Positions 9,447-18,830 of a DNA stretch of 64,000 bases are shown here, piece after piece (within the stretch, counting starts at the first letter, position 1; every line of letters begins with the position of its first letter). The position numbers and the translations under genes were made by a program. Source of the stretch: Paracoccus lutimaris. GTDB taxonomy: Bacteria > Pseudomonadota > Alphaproteobacteria > Rhodobacterales > Rhodobacteraceae. The DNA lies in contig NZ_QPJL01000010.1 in the NCBI RefSeq assembly GCF_003337565.1, positions 62,001-126,000 on the forward strand. The letters run 5' to 3'. The notes below the pieces were generated by a model. That model worked only from the letters and a program-made list of their open reading frames with translations. It was not told the DNA's origin and did not search any database.

Positions 9447-9707
9447 ATGTCCCGCGATCTTGCAACACGCGCTCCGTCCGGTCTTTTCCGGCGCCTTTCC
9501 AACCTGCTCGGCTTTGATGCGGTCGATAAGCAGAGCCTATCGCGCTGCGCCGATCGCATGACCGCGCTGGACGATCCGGCAACCCGCCGCGCCCTGGCAG
9601 ATCTGCCGCCGGAGCTGCTGCTGGATATCGGCGTGCGTGATCTGAGCCATCATCTGCCGACGCCCGAGCTGCCCGACGGGGATGCGCTGCGCCGCCATAT
9701 GTGGTGA
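9447..9707 (+). CDS. Small DUF1127-like protein
   Basis: An 86-residue protein preceded by a near-perfect ribosome binding site (ACAGGAGG, 9434-9441), which fixes the start and argues it is translated well. The C-terminal part PPELLLDIGVRDLS resembles the LRDIG-type core of DUF1127 proteins, some of which act as small RNA-binding proteins in Rhodobacter. No signal peptide or membrane segment is visible. It has its own terminator directly after and stands just before the tail sheath gene, but is probably a separate transcript. Confidence 0.7.
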   Translation: MSRDLATRAPSGLFRRLSNLLGFDAVDKQSLSRCADRMTALDDPATRRALADLPPELLLDIGVRDLSHHLPTPELPDGDALRRHMW

Positions 9708-10038
9708 CCTGCGGCCGGCATGATGACCGGCACATCGGGAACTCGCGAACGCGGCACCGGCCCCCGGCGCCGCGTTTTCAGTTTTTCGCACGGTCCACTC
9801 ACCAGGACGCAATCTTGCCGCCGCATTGCGACGAGGACCCGAATTTGCTAGATTTCCTGTCATCGGGCCTGCCCGCTCCGGTCAGCGCATCTTACACCCG
9901 GGCAGTCCTTCCCAAGCCCGTGACGACGGCCGGCCCCGAGCGGCAGCGGGTGGCATCTGAGCCGTGTCTGCGCTAAGAAGGCTGCTCCCGCGTCGCAGCC
10001 CCGCGAACCACCGGGGATCAGACAGAGAGGGCCGACCC
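9708..10038. other. Gene-free interval before the sheath gene
   Basis: These 331 bases hold a strong terminator (9748-9778) for the upstream small gene and then about 260 bases without a convincing coding frame. The sheath frame is open back to 9964, but the ribosome binding site and family N-terminus place its start at 10039. A promoter for the sheath gene must lie here; no clear hexamers could be assigned. Confidence 0.6.
9748..9778 (+). terminator. Intrinsic terminator after the DUF1127-like gene
   Basis: The stem pairs 9748-9755 with 9769-9776 and 9757-9760 with 9764-9767 around a CCC loop, with one internal mismatch. It is followed by TTTTCAGTTTTT. This is a classical Rho-independent terminator 40 bases past the stop codon. 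Confidence 0.85.
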
Positions 10039-11610
10039 ATGCGCGTCCCCCCGGGCGTATATGTCGAGGAAACGCTAGGCGGCCGCGCGCCGATCCCGGG
10101 CGTTTCCACCTCGAACACCGCTTTCATCGGCGTCTTGCCGCGCGGCCCGGTCGGACGCGCCATCCGCATCGCCTCATGGGCGGACCATGAGCGCAACTTC
10201 GGCGGGCTGCACCCGGATTGCGAAACCAGCTATGCCCTGCACACCTATTTCCTGAATGGCGGCGGCATCGCCTATGTGGTGCGGGTGGCGAATGGCGCGA
10301 CACCTGCCTTTGTCGCGCTGCCGCCGGAGAATGGCGGCATCACCCTGACCGCAAGCTCGCCCGGCGCATGGGGCAACAGCCTGCGCGTCGGGATCGCGCA
10401 TGCCGGCGGCACCGGGATCACGACCTTCGATCTGCTCATCCGCGAATATCGCGGCAATGACCTCATCCGCGAGGAAAGCCATATCGGGCTCTCCGTGATC
10501 GCGGGCCATCCGCGCCATGCGGGCCGAGTATTGGCCGCCGAAAGCCGGCTTGTCACCGCCGCCGCCCAGCTTTCGGACAGCCTGCCCGACAGGACGCAGG
10601 CGGATGGTGCCGGTCTCGCCACGCTGGAGGCGCTGCGTCTTTTGCACCCGGACGGGCTAAGCGCCATGTCCGGCGGCACCGAGGGCATCCTGCCGGCCGA
10701 CAGCGACGCCTTCGCCGCCCTGACCGGCACCGCCCATATGGCCGGAATTGCGGCGCTGGATGCGATCGCGCCCGACATCTTCAACCTGATGTGCCTGCCC
10801 GACCTGTCGGTCCTTGGCCAGTCCCGCAGCGCGGCGGCCGCAGCGGTCTATCGGGCCGCCAACAGCTATTGCGAGCGAAACCTGGCCTTTCTGATCGTCG
10901 ACAGTCTGGCCGACACCACAGACGCCAATATCGGTGCATGGACCAGCGCATTGGGCAGCACGGTCCGGCGCAATGCGGCGCTTTACTATCCCCGGCTCAT
11001 CGGCCCCCACCCGCTGCACCCGGCGCAGGACCGCATCCTTGCCGCCTCGGCTGCGGTGGCCGGGGTCTATGCCCGCATCGATGCCGCGCGCGGCGTCTGG
11101 CAGGCGCCGGCGGGCACAGAGGCCGGGATCTCGGGCGGACGGCCCGTCGATCCCATGACCGACCCCCGGCAGGACCTGCTGAACGCACAGGGCATCAACG
11201 CGCTGCGCATCTTTCCGACCCTCGGCACCGTGATCTGGGGCGCGCGGACGCTGGACGGCGCCGATGCGCTGGCCTCGGACTGGAAGTACATTCCCGTGCG
11301 CCGGTTGGCGCTTTACATCGAGAGCTCGCTGCTGCTCGGGCTGCAATGGGCGGTGTTTGAACCCAATGACGAACCGCTCTGGGCCTCGGTCCGGCTGCAG
11401 GTCACCGATTTCATGAGCCGGCTGCACCGGCAGGGCGCGTTTCAGGGTGCCCCGGAGCGCGACGCGTTTCTGGTGAAATGCGACGCCGAGACCACGTCCC
11501 AGGCCGATATCGACCTGGGCGTCCTGAACATCCTTGTCGGCTTTGCCGCGCTGCGGCCGGGTGAATTCATCATCCTGCACATCCAGAAACGCATGCAGAG
11601 CAATGCCTGA
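10039..11610 (+). CDS. Contractile tail sheath protein, orphan
   Basis: A 523-residue protein of the phage tail sheath family, which forms the contractile outer cylinder of myophage tails, tailocins and extracellular injection systems. The N-terminus carries the typical PPGVYVEE (4-11), and the last 110 residues (DWKYIPVRRLALYIESS through LRPGEFIILHIQKR) match the conserved sheath C-terminal domain. That form is closer to injection-system sheaths than to the P2 sheath. The start at 10039 has GAGAGG eight bases upstream. No tube, baseplate, spike, ATPase or tape-measure gene is adjacent: the next genes are aatA and sdhE. It may be a remnant, or the sheath of an apparatus encoded elsewhere. Confidence 0.85.
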   Translation: MRVPPGVYVEETLGGRAPIPGVSTSNTAFIGVLPRGPVGRAIRIASWADHERNFGGLHPDCETSYALHTYFLNGGGIAYVVRVANGATPAFVALPPENGGITLTASSPGAWGNSLRVGIAHAGGTGITTFDLLIREYRGNDLIREESHIGLSVIAGHPRHAGRVLAAESRLVTAAAQLSDSLPDRTQADGAGLATLEALRLLHPDGLSAMSGGTEGILPADSDAFAALTGTAHMAGIAALDAIAPDIFNLMCLPDLSVLGQSRSAAAAAVYRAANSYCERNLAFLIVDSLADTTDANIGAWTSALGSTVRRNAALYYPRLIGPHPLHPAQDRILAASAAVAGVYARIDAARGVWQAPAGTEAGISGGRPVDPMTDPRQDLLNAQGINALRIFPTLGTVIWGARTLDGADALASDWKYIPVRRLALYIESSLLLGLQWAVFEPNDEPLWASVRLQVTDFMSRLHRQGAFQGAPERDAFLVKCDAETTSQADIDLGVLNILVGFAALRPGEFIILHIQKRMQSNA

Positions 11611-11631
11611 GCGGACCCGGCACGGCCCGGC

Positions 11632-13186
<1,555 letters not shown>

Positions 13187-13279
13187 GCGCAATTTTATCT
13201 AACACCGCCAGGATTAACTGAAGTTTGGGAAATTTGCGGCATGATGGCGACAACGAAGCCATGAAAACGGACACCGCAT

Positions 13280-13795
13280 ATGCCCCAGCGCAGCCCCATC
13301 CACTCGGCGCCCGCACTGCGACCGCTGCCGCGGACCACTCGGACCGAAGCCTATCTTGAAAGCCTGCAGATCCTTGAGCGGCTGCACCGCCTGCTGCTGG
13401 ATCTGGTCAAGGACGAATTCGAACGCCTGGGCCGCACCGACCTGACCCCGGTGCAGGCATTGCTGATCTATAATCTGGGCACGGCCGAGGTCACGGCGGG
13501 TGAGCTGCGCTCACGCGGCATGTATCAGGGCTCGAACGTGTCCTATAACCTGAAAAAGCTGGTCGAGCTGGGTTATGTCCATCACGAGCGCTGTGACATG
13601 GACCGCCGCGCGGTCCGGGTGCGGCTGACCCCCGAAGGGCAAGAGGTGCGCGACCGTGTCAGCGATCTCTTCGCTCGCCATGCCGAGGGGCTGGAGCTTT
13701 CCGGCGTGCTGGATGACCCCGCCATCGAAACCGTGAACCTGCAATGGCGACGGGTCGAGCGTTTCTGGGCCGAGCAGATACGCTATATCTACTGA
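13280..13795 (+). CDS. MarR-family regulator, LdtR-like
   Basis: A 171-residue winged helix-turn-helix protein. The segment RTTRTEAYLESLQILERLHR and the recognition region MYQGSNVSYNLKKLVELGY match the LdtR group of Alphaproteobacteria. In Liberibacter and Sinorhizobium that group controls an L,D-transpeptidase and stress tolerance. An L,D-transpeptidase gene does occur about 21 kb away in this window, though a regulatory link is inferred. No obvious ribosome binding site precedes the ATG. A 32-codon frame starting at 13261 overlaps it out of frame and is probably not real. Confidence 0.85.
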   Translation: MPQRSPIHSAPALRPLPRTTRTEAYLESLQILERLHRLLLDLVKDEFERLGRTDLTPVQALLIYNLGTAEVTAGELRSRGMYQGSNVSYNLKKLVELGYVHHERCDMDRRAVRVRLTPEGQEVRDRVSDLFARHAEGLELSGVLDDPAIETVNLQWRRVERFWAEQIRYIY

Positions 13796-14057
13796 TCGCA
13801 CCAGCTGCCGCCCGCACCGACATGTGATGTTCGCGGCAGCGGCTTCGATAGCCGCACCGGACGGGCGTAACGGGTATATACCGTCGAAAAGGTCATATGG
13901 GACGGCCTGAAAGTCAGACGGAACGGCCTGACAGTTTCGGGGCAACCACGCCTGTCTGTTCAGCGCCTGTCTGTTCAGCCGCCGAGTGCGATATCGACGG
14001 ACATCCTTTGCGCACGCATCCACTGCATGGCCGGGATCGTGGCATGACGGACCGCCC
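13796..14057. other. Intergenic region with repeated short motifs
   Basis: This 262-base convergent gap contains no convincing gene. It includes two copies of ACGGCCTGA around 13902-13936 and a perfect 15-base tandem duplication at 13950-13979. It ends in the infC hairpin. I found no tRNA or known small RNA in it. Confidence 0.5.
13950..13979. repeat. Perfect 15-bp tandem duplication
   Basis: The unit gcctgtctgttcagc occurs twice head to tail (13950-13964 and 13965-13979) in non-coding sequence. It looks like a replication-slippage product. Confidence 0.85.
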
Positions 14058-14070
14058 CTATTTCGGGGCG
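14053..14070 (-). terminator. Hairpin overlapping the infC stop codon
   Basis: A 6-bp GC stem, CGCCCC at 14053-14058 and GGGGCG at 14065-14070, encloses a 6-base loop, and the infC TAG (14058-14060) lies at the stem-loop junction. No T-tract follows on the minus strand, so it may stabilise the transcript end rather than terminate it. Confidence 0.4.
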
Positions 14071-14597
14071 ATCATCATCACCATCTGGCGCCCTTCCAGC
14101 TTGGGCATCGATTCGATCTTGCCGGCATCACCGACATCGCCGGCGACGCGGTTCAGAAGCTCAAGCCCCAGCTGCTGGTGGGCCATTTCGCGACCGCGGA
14201 AGCGCAGGGTCACCTTGACCTTGTCGCCCTCGCCCAGGAATTTCATCACCGAGCGCATCTTGACGTCGTAATCATGGGTATCGGTCCCGGGACGGAACTT
14301 GATTTCCTTGATCTCGATGATCTTCTGCTTCTTGCGGGCCTCGGCTTCGCGCTTTTGCTGTTCGTATTTGAACTTGCCAAGATCCATGATCTTGCACACC
14401 GGCGGCACGGCATTGGGCGAGATCTCGACCAGATCCAGCCCGGCATCCTGCGCAAGCTCCAGCCCGCGCGCGGGCGTCACGACACCGATGTTTTCCCCGT
14501 CAGCTCCGATCAGACGGATTTCTGCGACGCGGATGCGTTCATTGACGCGGGGGCCGGTGTCACGGGTGGGCGGAGCGTTATGCGGTCTGCGGGCTAT
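14058..14597 (-). CDS. infC: Translation initiation factor IF-3, AUA start codon
   Basis: Binds the 30S subunit and enforces correct start-codon choice. No ATG, GTG or TTG gives the full family N-terminus. Reading upstream from the first standard codon (GTG 14480), the frame continues with [20 protein letters not shown], the normal alphaproteobacterial IF-3 start, back to ATA at 14597-14595. AAGGA lies eight bases before it. From this start the product is 179 residues, with N domain, linker ([11 protein letters not shown]) and C domain complete. A rare start codon lets IF-3 repress its own translation, as AUU does in E. coli. Conventional gene calling would truncate it by about 39 residues. 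Confidence 0.93.
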   Translation of the reverse strand: MARRPHNAPPTRDTGPRVNERIRVAEIRLIGADGENIGVVTPARGLELAQDAGLDLVEISPNAVPPVCKIMDLGKFKYEQQKREAEARKKQKIIEIKEIKFRPGTDTHDYDVKMRSVMKFLGEGDKVKVTLRFRGREMAHQQLGLELLNRVAGDVGDAGKIESMPKLEGRQMVMMIAPK

Positions 14598-14865
14598 GGC
14601 GGTGTTCCTTGCATGGCCGGGGGTTCAGGCCGGTTAAATAGTCGTGCCCGCCCCGAGATACAACCGGATTCGCAATAAGATGCGCGGGAAAGCCGCGGCT
14701 TGCATACCGTTCGCGCCGTGATTGCGCGCGGCGCTTTCCCCCATTGCCGCGCCGTGACATAAGAACGCATTGATGCGCTGCCCGAGAACCGCCGATGCCT
14801 TGCCTGCCCCTTTTCGCCACCAGTCCCGACGACGAGGCCGCTTGCCGGATCGGGACCGCGGCGCC

Positions 14866-15741
14866 ATGACGGCTGGTTCGCTGGCCGCATTCCTGGGATC
14901 CGACCGCGCGCGGCTGGCGCGGGGTCCGATCGCGGTGCTGCTCATCGAGGATGAATCCGCGGTCCGCCAGACGCTGGCCCATCATCTGCAGGCCGGATTC
15001 CGCCTGGTCCTCGCGCTTTCGCCCGAGACGCTGCCCGCTCATGCCCTGCCCGATGACGCCGAGGGGCGCATCGTCAATCTGATCCATGATTGCCGCCAGC
15101 CATCGGCGCATGTCGCGGCAGTGAACGCGATCATCGATGCGGTGCCGCCCGATACCTGGCTGTATTACGGCTACAATGCGGAATTCCTGTTCTATCCCTT
15201 TTCGGAAAACCGCAGCGTGGGCGAGATGCTGGCCTTTCACGCCGAGGAACGGCGCAGCGCCATGCTGACCTATGTCGTCGACCTTTATGCGCCAGACCTG
15301 ACGCGGTATCCCGATGCGGTCAGCCTTGACGAGGCGATGTTCGACCGCGCCGGCTATTATTCGCTGGGGCGCCGCGATCGCGACGGCACCTATAAAGAGC
15401 GCCAGCTGGACTTTCACGGCGGGCTGCGCTGGCGCTTCGAGGAGCATATCCCGCGCGACCGCCGCCGCATCGACCGGATCGCGCTGTTCCGCACCCGGCC
15501 GGGGCTGCGGCTGCTGGCCGATCACCGCATGAATGACGAGGAATACAACACCTATTCCTGTCCCTGGCACCACAACCTGACAGCGGCGGTGGCCTCGTTC
15601 CGGGTCGCCAAGGCGCTGGTCCGCAACCCCGGCTCGCGGGTGCATATCAACAGCTTCACCTGGCGCAGCTCGCATCCGTTCCGCTGGAACTCGCAGCAGC
15701 TGATGGATTTCGGGCTGATGGAGCCGGGCCAGTGGTTCTAG
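14866..15741 (+). CDS. Glycosyltransferase family 2-like protein
   Basis: A 291-residue soluble protein resembling the Glyco_tranf_2_4 type proteins common in Rhodobacterales. The N-terminal IAVLLIEDES and AHHLQAGF are in the position of the nucleotide-sugar-binding beta-alpha unit. The well-conserved centre FYPFSENRSVGEMLAFH and the end NDEEYNTYSCPWHHNLTAA are features I associate with that group. A canonical DxD motif is not obvious, so donor and acceptor are unknown and catalysis is unproven. Its last 10 bases overlap the start of the dGTPase gene, suggesting coupled expression. Confidence 0.6.
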   Translation: MTAGSLAAFLGSDRARLARGPIAVLLIEDESAVRQTLAHHLQAGFRLVLALSPETLPAHALPDDAEGRIVNLIHDCRQPSAHVAAVNAIIDAVPPDTWLYYGYNAEFLFYPFSENRSVGEMLAFHAEERRSAMLTYVVDLYAPDLTRYPDAVSLDEAMFDRAGYYSLGRRDRDGTYKERQLDFHGGLRWRFEEHIPRDRRRIDRIALFRTRPGLRLLADHRMNDEEYNTYSCPWHHNLTAAVASFRVAKALVRNPGSRVHINSFTWRSSHPFRWNSQQLMDFGLMEPGQWF

Positions 15742-17060
15742 GCTCGGCCTCGCCATGGCTTGCGCGGCGCGAACCGCGCATCCGGGCCGCGGACGATCTG
15801 CGCGACGATGGCGACGTTGATTATGCGCGCGTCATCCATTCGGCGCCGTTTCGCCGCCTGCAGGGCAAGACCCAGATCCTCAACCTTGGCGACAGCGACT
15901 TTTACCGGACCCGCCTGACCCATTCGCTGGAGGTGGCGCAGATCGCCGGCGGATTGGTGATGCAGCTTGCGGGCACGTTTCCGCAGCATCCGGTCACGGC
16001 TGCCCTGCCCGGCCACAGCCTGATGCAGGCCGTTGCCTGCGCGCATGATCTGGGCCACCCGCCCTTTGGCCATGGCGGCGAGGTCGCGCTGAACTATTGC
16101 ATGCGCGATGCCGGTGGCTTTGAAGGGAATGGCCAGACCCTGCGCATCCTCACCCGCCGCAGCGACGCCTTGCCTGAGGCCGGGGTAAACCTGACCCGCC
16201 GCAGCTTGCTCGGCGTGCTGAAATATCCGGCGGCCCATGCGCGCGTCGCCAATCCGGCGATCCGTCCGGCATTGCAGGATCGGGGATCGGTCCTGCGCAT
16301 TCTTGACGTTGCCGCCTCGACCCCGCCGAAATGCTATCTCGACAGCGAGGCGGGCATTGTCGACTGGATTCTTGCGCCGCTGCCGCAAGACGATCGCACC
16401 CTGTTCACGCAGGTTCGGGACATCGGCGGCAACCATTCGGAAACGATACATAAATCGCTTGACTGCTCGATCATGGACGTCGCCGACGACATCGCCTATG
16501 GCGTCCATGACCTAGAAGATGCCATCGCGCTTGGACTGGTCCGGGCCGAGGATTTCCGCCTGGCGGTTCCGGCCGACATCTGCGCCCCGTTCCAGCACCC
16601 GCATGACCGGATCATCACCGCGCTGTTTGGCCCAGCCCATGAGCGCAAGGCGATGATCGGCGCTCTGGTTCATCATTTCATCGCCAGCGTCCGCGTGACA
16701 ACGGATGACCGCTTCGACACGCCGCTGCTGCGCCATCGCGCCACCCTGCACGAACAGCCGCGCGCCTTCCTCAAGGCTTTGAAGAGGTTCATCTATGATG
16801 CGGTGATCCGCAGCCCCGAGGTGCAGCAACTTGAGTTCAAGGGTCAGGCCATGGTCATCGCCGTCTTCGAGGCGCTGCAGTCCGACCCCGCACGGCTGCT
16901 GCCCCTGGGCTGGCGCGCACGCTTTGCCAAGGCCGATGGCGATCCCCGGGTCATTTGCGACCATGTTGCCGGGATGACCGACACCTATCTGCTGAAAACC
17001 TATGAGCGGCTGTTCGCACCACGCATGGGCTCGGTCTTCGACCATCTGACAAGCGGCTGA
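15732..17060 (+). CDS. dgt: dGTP triphosphohydrolase, HD-domain
   Basis: Hydrolyses dGTP (or other dNTPs) to the nucleoside and triphosphate. The 442-residue protein has the dGTPase N-terminal block RVIHSAPFRRLQGKTQIL and the metal-binding HD motif, with H64 and H105-D106, plus GHPPFGHGGE. It begins with GTG at 15732, inside the end of the glycosyltransferase gene; the ATG at 15754 is out of frame. The length and the FRRLQGKTQ region resemble the group annotated as anti-phage dGTPases, which deplete dGTP during infection. A housekeeping nucleotide-pool role is equally possible. Confidence 0.9.
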   Translation: MVLGSASPWLARREPRIRAADDLRDDGDVDYARVIHSAPFRRLQGKTQILNLGDSDFYRTRLTHSLEVAQIAGGLVMQLAGTFPQHPVTAALPGHSLMQAVACAHDLGHPPFGHGGEVALNYCMRDAGGFEGNGQTLRILTRRSDALPEAGVNLTRRSLLGVLKYPAAHARVANPAIRPALQDRGSVLRILDVAASTPPKCYLDSEAGIVDWILAPLPQDDRTLFTQVRDIGGNHSETIHKSLDCSIMDVADDIAYGVHDLEDAIALGLVRAEDFRLAVPADICAPFQHPHDRIITALFGPAHERKAMIGALVHHFIASVRVTTDDRFDTPLLRHRATLHEQPRAFLKALKRFIYDAVIRSPEVQQLEFKGQAMVIAVFEALQSDPARLLPLGWRARFAKADGDPRVICDHVAGMTDTYLLKTYERLFAPRMGSVFDHLTSG

Positions 17061-17159
17061 AAGGCGCAACGCGCCGCGGCCTCTGAACCCATCCGATCGG
17101 TGCCGCGCATCCGCGATGGCGGGACTGCGTCTTTGCGCAGCCATCGGCAGGAAAGCAGA

Positions 17160-18731
17160 TCAGAACAGCGATTTCTGGTCTTTTTCGGGCTTGGGTTTCC
17201 GGGCGGGTTTCTGAGACGGGGATTCGGGCCGAGCGGCGATGCGGCCATCAAGGAACTCGATCTCGAAACGCGGCGTCTGGGCCGCGTCCTCGGCGCGGGT
17301 GATCAGGCCGGCGGGGCCATGGACCACGGCATAGCCGCGTTTCAGGGTTTCCTTGTAGCCCAAGGTCTGGCGCAGGCGGTCGAGACGGTCGAGCCTTTCG
17401 CGCCGCGGGGGCAGCAGGCGGGCCATCGCGGCGATCAGGCGGCGGGCCAGCTGTGCCGTGCGCTCGCGGTCGCGGGCGATGTTGCGCGTGGCATCGCCAA
17501 GCATCCGGGCGCGGGCGCGGATGAGGCGCGGGCCAAGATCGTTCAGGCGTTCGGTGCGGCGGGTCTGCTGGCGCATCATAGCCAGCGGCAGGCGCTGGCT
17601 TTGGTCGATGAGCCGGTCGCGGCGGTTACGCAGGCTGACCCGCAGTGCCGAAAGCGACAGCGGCAGTGCGCTGAGCCTGTCGCGGCGCGCGCGCACGAAG
17701 CCTCTGAGCGCAGGCTCCAGCCGCCCGGCGATCAGATCAAAGCGTTGCCGCGCCGGGTCGGTCAGTGCCTGCGGGCGGCCAAGCGCGCGGCCCAGATCGG
17801 TCAGGCGCTGGCGCTGGCGCTCGCCCCGCTGGCGGCTGGCACGGATCATGCGCGCGCCGATCTCGGAGAGGCGCGCGGCAAGCTCGCTGCGCACCGGCAC
17901 CGCCATTTCGGCGGCGGCGGTGGGCGTCGGCGCGCGGCGGTCCGAGGCGAAGTCGATCAGTGTGGTGTCGGTTTCATGGCCCACCGCCGAGATCAGGGGA
18001 ATTTCGCTTGCGGCAGCGACGCGGACAACGATTTCTTCGTTGAAGCCCCAAAGATCCTCAAGGCTGCCGCCGCCCCGCGCGACAATGATCAGATCGGGAC
18101 GCGGGATCGGGCCGTCCTTGGGTAAGGCATTGAAACCCTGAATGGCGGCGCTGACCTGCGGGGCGCAGCCCTCGCCCTGAACTGCCACCGGCCAGATCAG
18201 CACCCGGGTCGGAAAGCGGTCGCGCAGCCGGTGCAGGATGTCGCGGATGACCGCCCCCGAGGGCGAAGTCACGACCCCGATCACACGCGGCAGATAGGGC
18301 AGCGGGCGTTTGCGGGCATCGTCGAAAAGCCCCTCGGCGGCCAGTGCCTTGCGGCGCTTTTCCAGCATCATCATCAGGGCGCCGGCGCCGGCCGGTTCGA
18401 TTTCCTCGACGATCAGCTGGTATTTGGACTGGCCGGGAAAGGTGGTCAGGCGGCCGGTGGCGATGACCTCGATGCCTTCCTCGGGGCGGGTCGAGAGACG
18501 GGCGGCCTGCCCCTTCCACGAGACCGCCGCGATGACCGAGCGGTCGTCCTTGAGGTCGAAATAGACATGGCCCGAGGAGGGGCGCGAGACGCGGCCGATC
18601 TCACCCCGGACGCGGACGCGGCCGAATTCGCCCTCGAGCACGCGTTTGACCGCGCCCGAGATCTCGGAGACGGTGAATTCATGCGCGTTGCTGCCGGGGC
18701 CCGGTTCGGGCGTGTCGTCGAAAAGCTCCAT
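17160..18731 (-). CDS. xseA: Exodeoxyribonuclease VII large subunit
   Basis: Catalytic subunit of the single-strand-specific exonuclease ExoVII. The 523-residue protein has an N-terminal OB-fold (about 17-115, with SSGHVYFDLKDD), then the XseA catalytic domain with PSGAVIRDILH and the GGGSLEDLWGFNEE and SAVGHETDTTL motifs. A long Arg-rich coiled-coil region follows, and the tail is Lys/Pro-rich. The frame is open far upstream to 20012, but that part is antisense to purD and not coding. It is divergent from purD with 99 bases between. The small subunit xseB is not in the window. Confidence 0.95.
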   Translation of the reverse strand: MELFDDTPEPGPGSNAHEFTVSEISGAVKRVLEGEFGRVRVRGEIGRVSRPSSGHVYFDLKDDRSVIAAVSWKGQAARLSTRPEEGIEVIATGRLTTFPGQSKYQLIVEEIEPAGAGALMMMLEKRRKALAAEGLFDDARKRPLPYLPRVIGVVTSPSGAVIRDILHRLRDRFPTRVLIWPVAVQGEGCAPQVSAAIQGFNALPKDGPIPRPDLIIVARGGGSLEDLWGFNEEIVVRVAAASEIPLISAVGHETDTTLIDFASDRRAPTPTAAAEMAVPVRSELAARLSEIGARMIRASRQRGERQRQRLTDLGRALGRPQALTDPARQRFDLIAGRLEPALRGFVRARRDRLSALPLSLSALRVSLRNRRDRLIDQSQRLPLAMMRQQTRRTERLNDLGPRLIRARARMLGDATRNIARDRERTAQLARRLIAAMARLLPPRRERLDRLDRLRQTLGYKETLKRGYAVVHGPAGLITRAEDAAQTPRFEIEFLDGRIAARPESPSQKPARKPKPEKDQKSLF

Positions 18732-18830
18732 CCGCCGGTTCTGGCGCGGGCGGGCGGCCGGATCAAGGGGATTGATCCCGCGCAAGCCAGTTCCTAGAAG
18801 GCGGCAACAGTCGCAAAGGGGACCTGCGCC

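Noticed and set aside
13261..13359. A 32-codon frame overlapping the start of the LdtR-like gene
   Set aside because: It has an ATG but overlaps the regulator out of frame and has no recognisable sequence or coupling.
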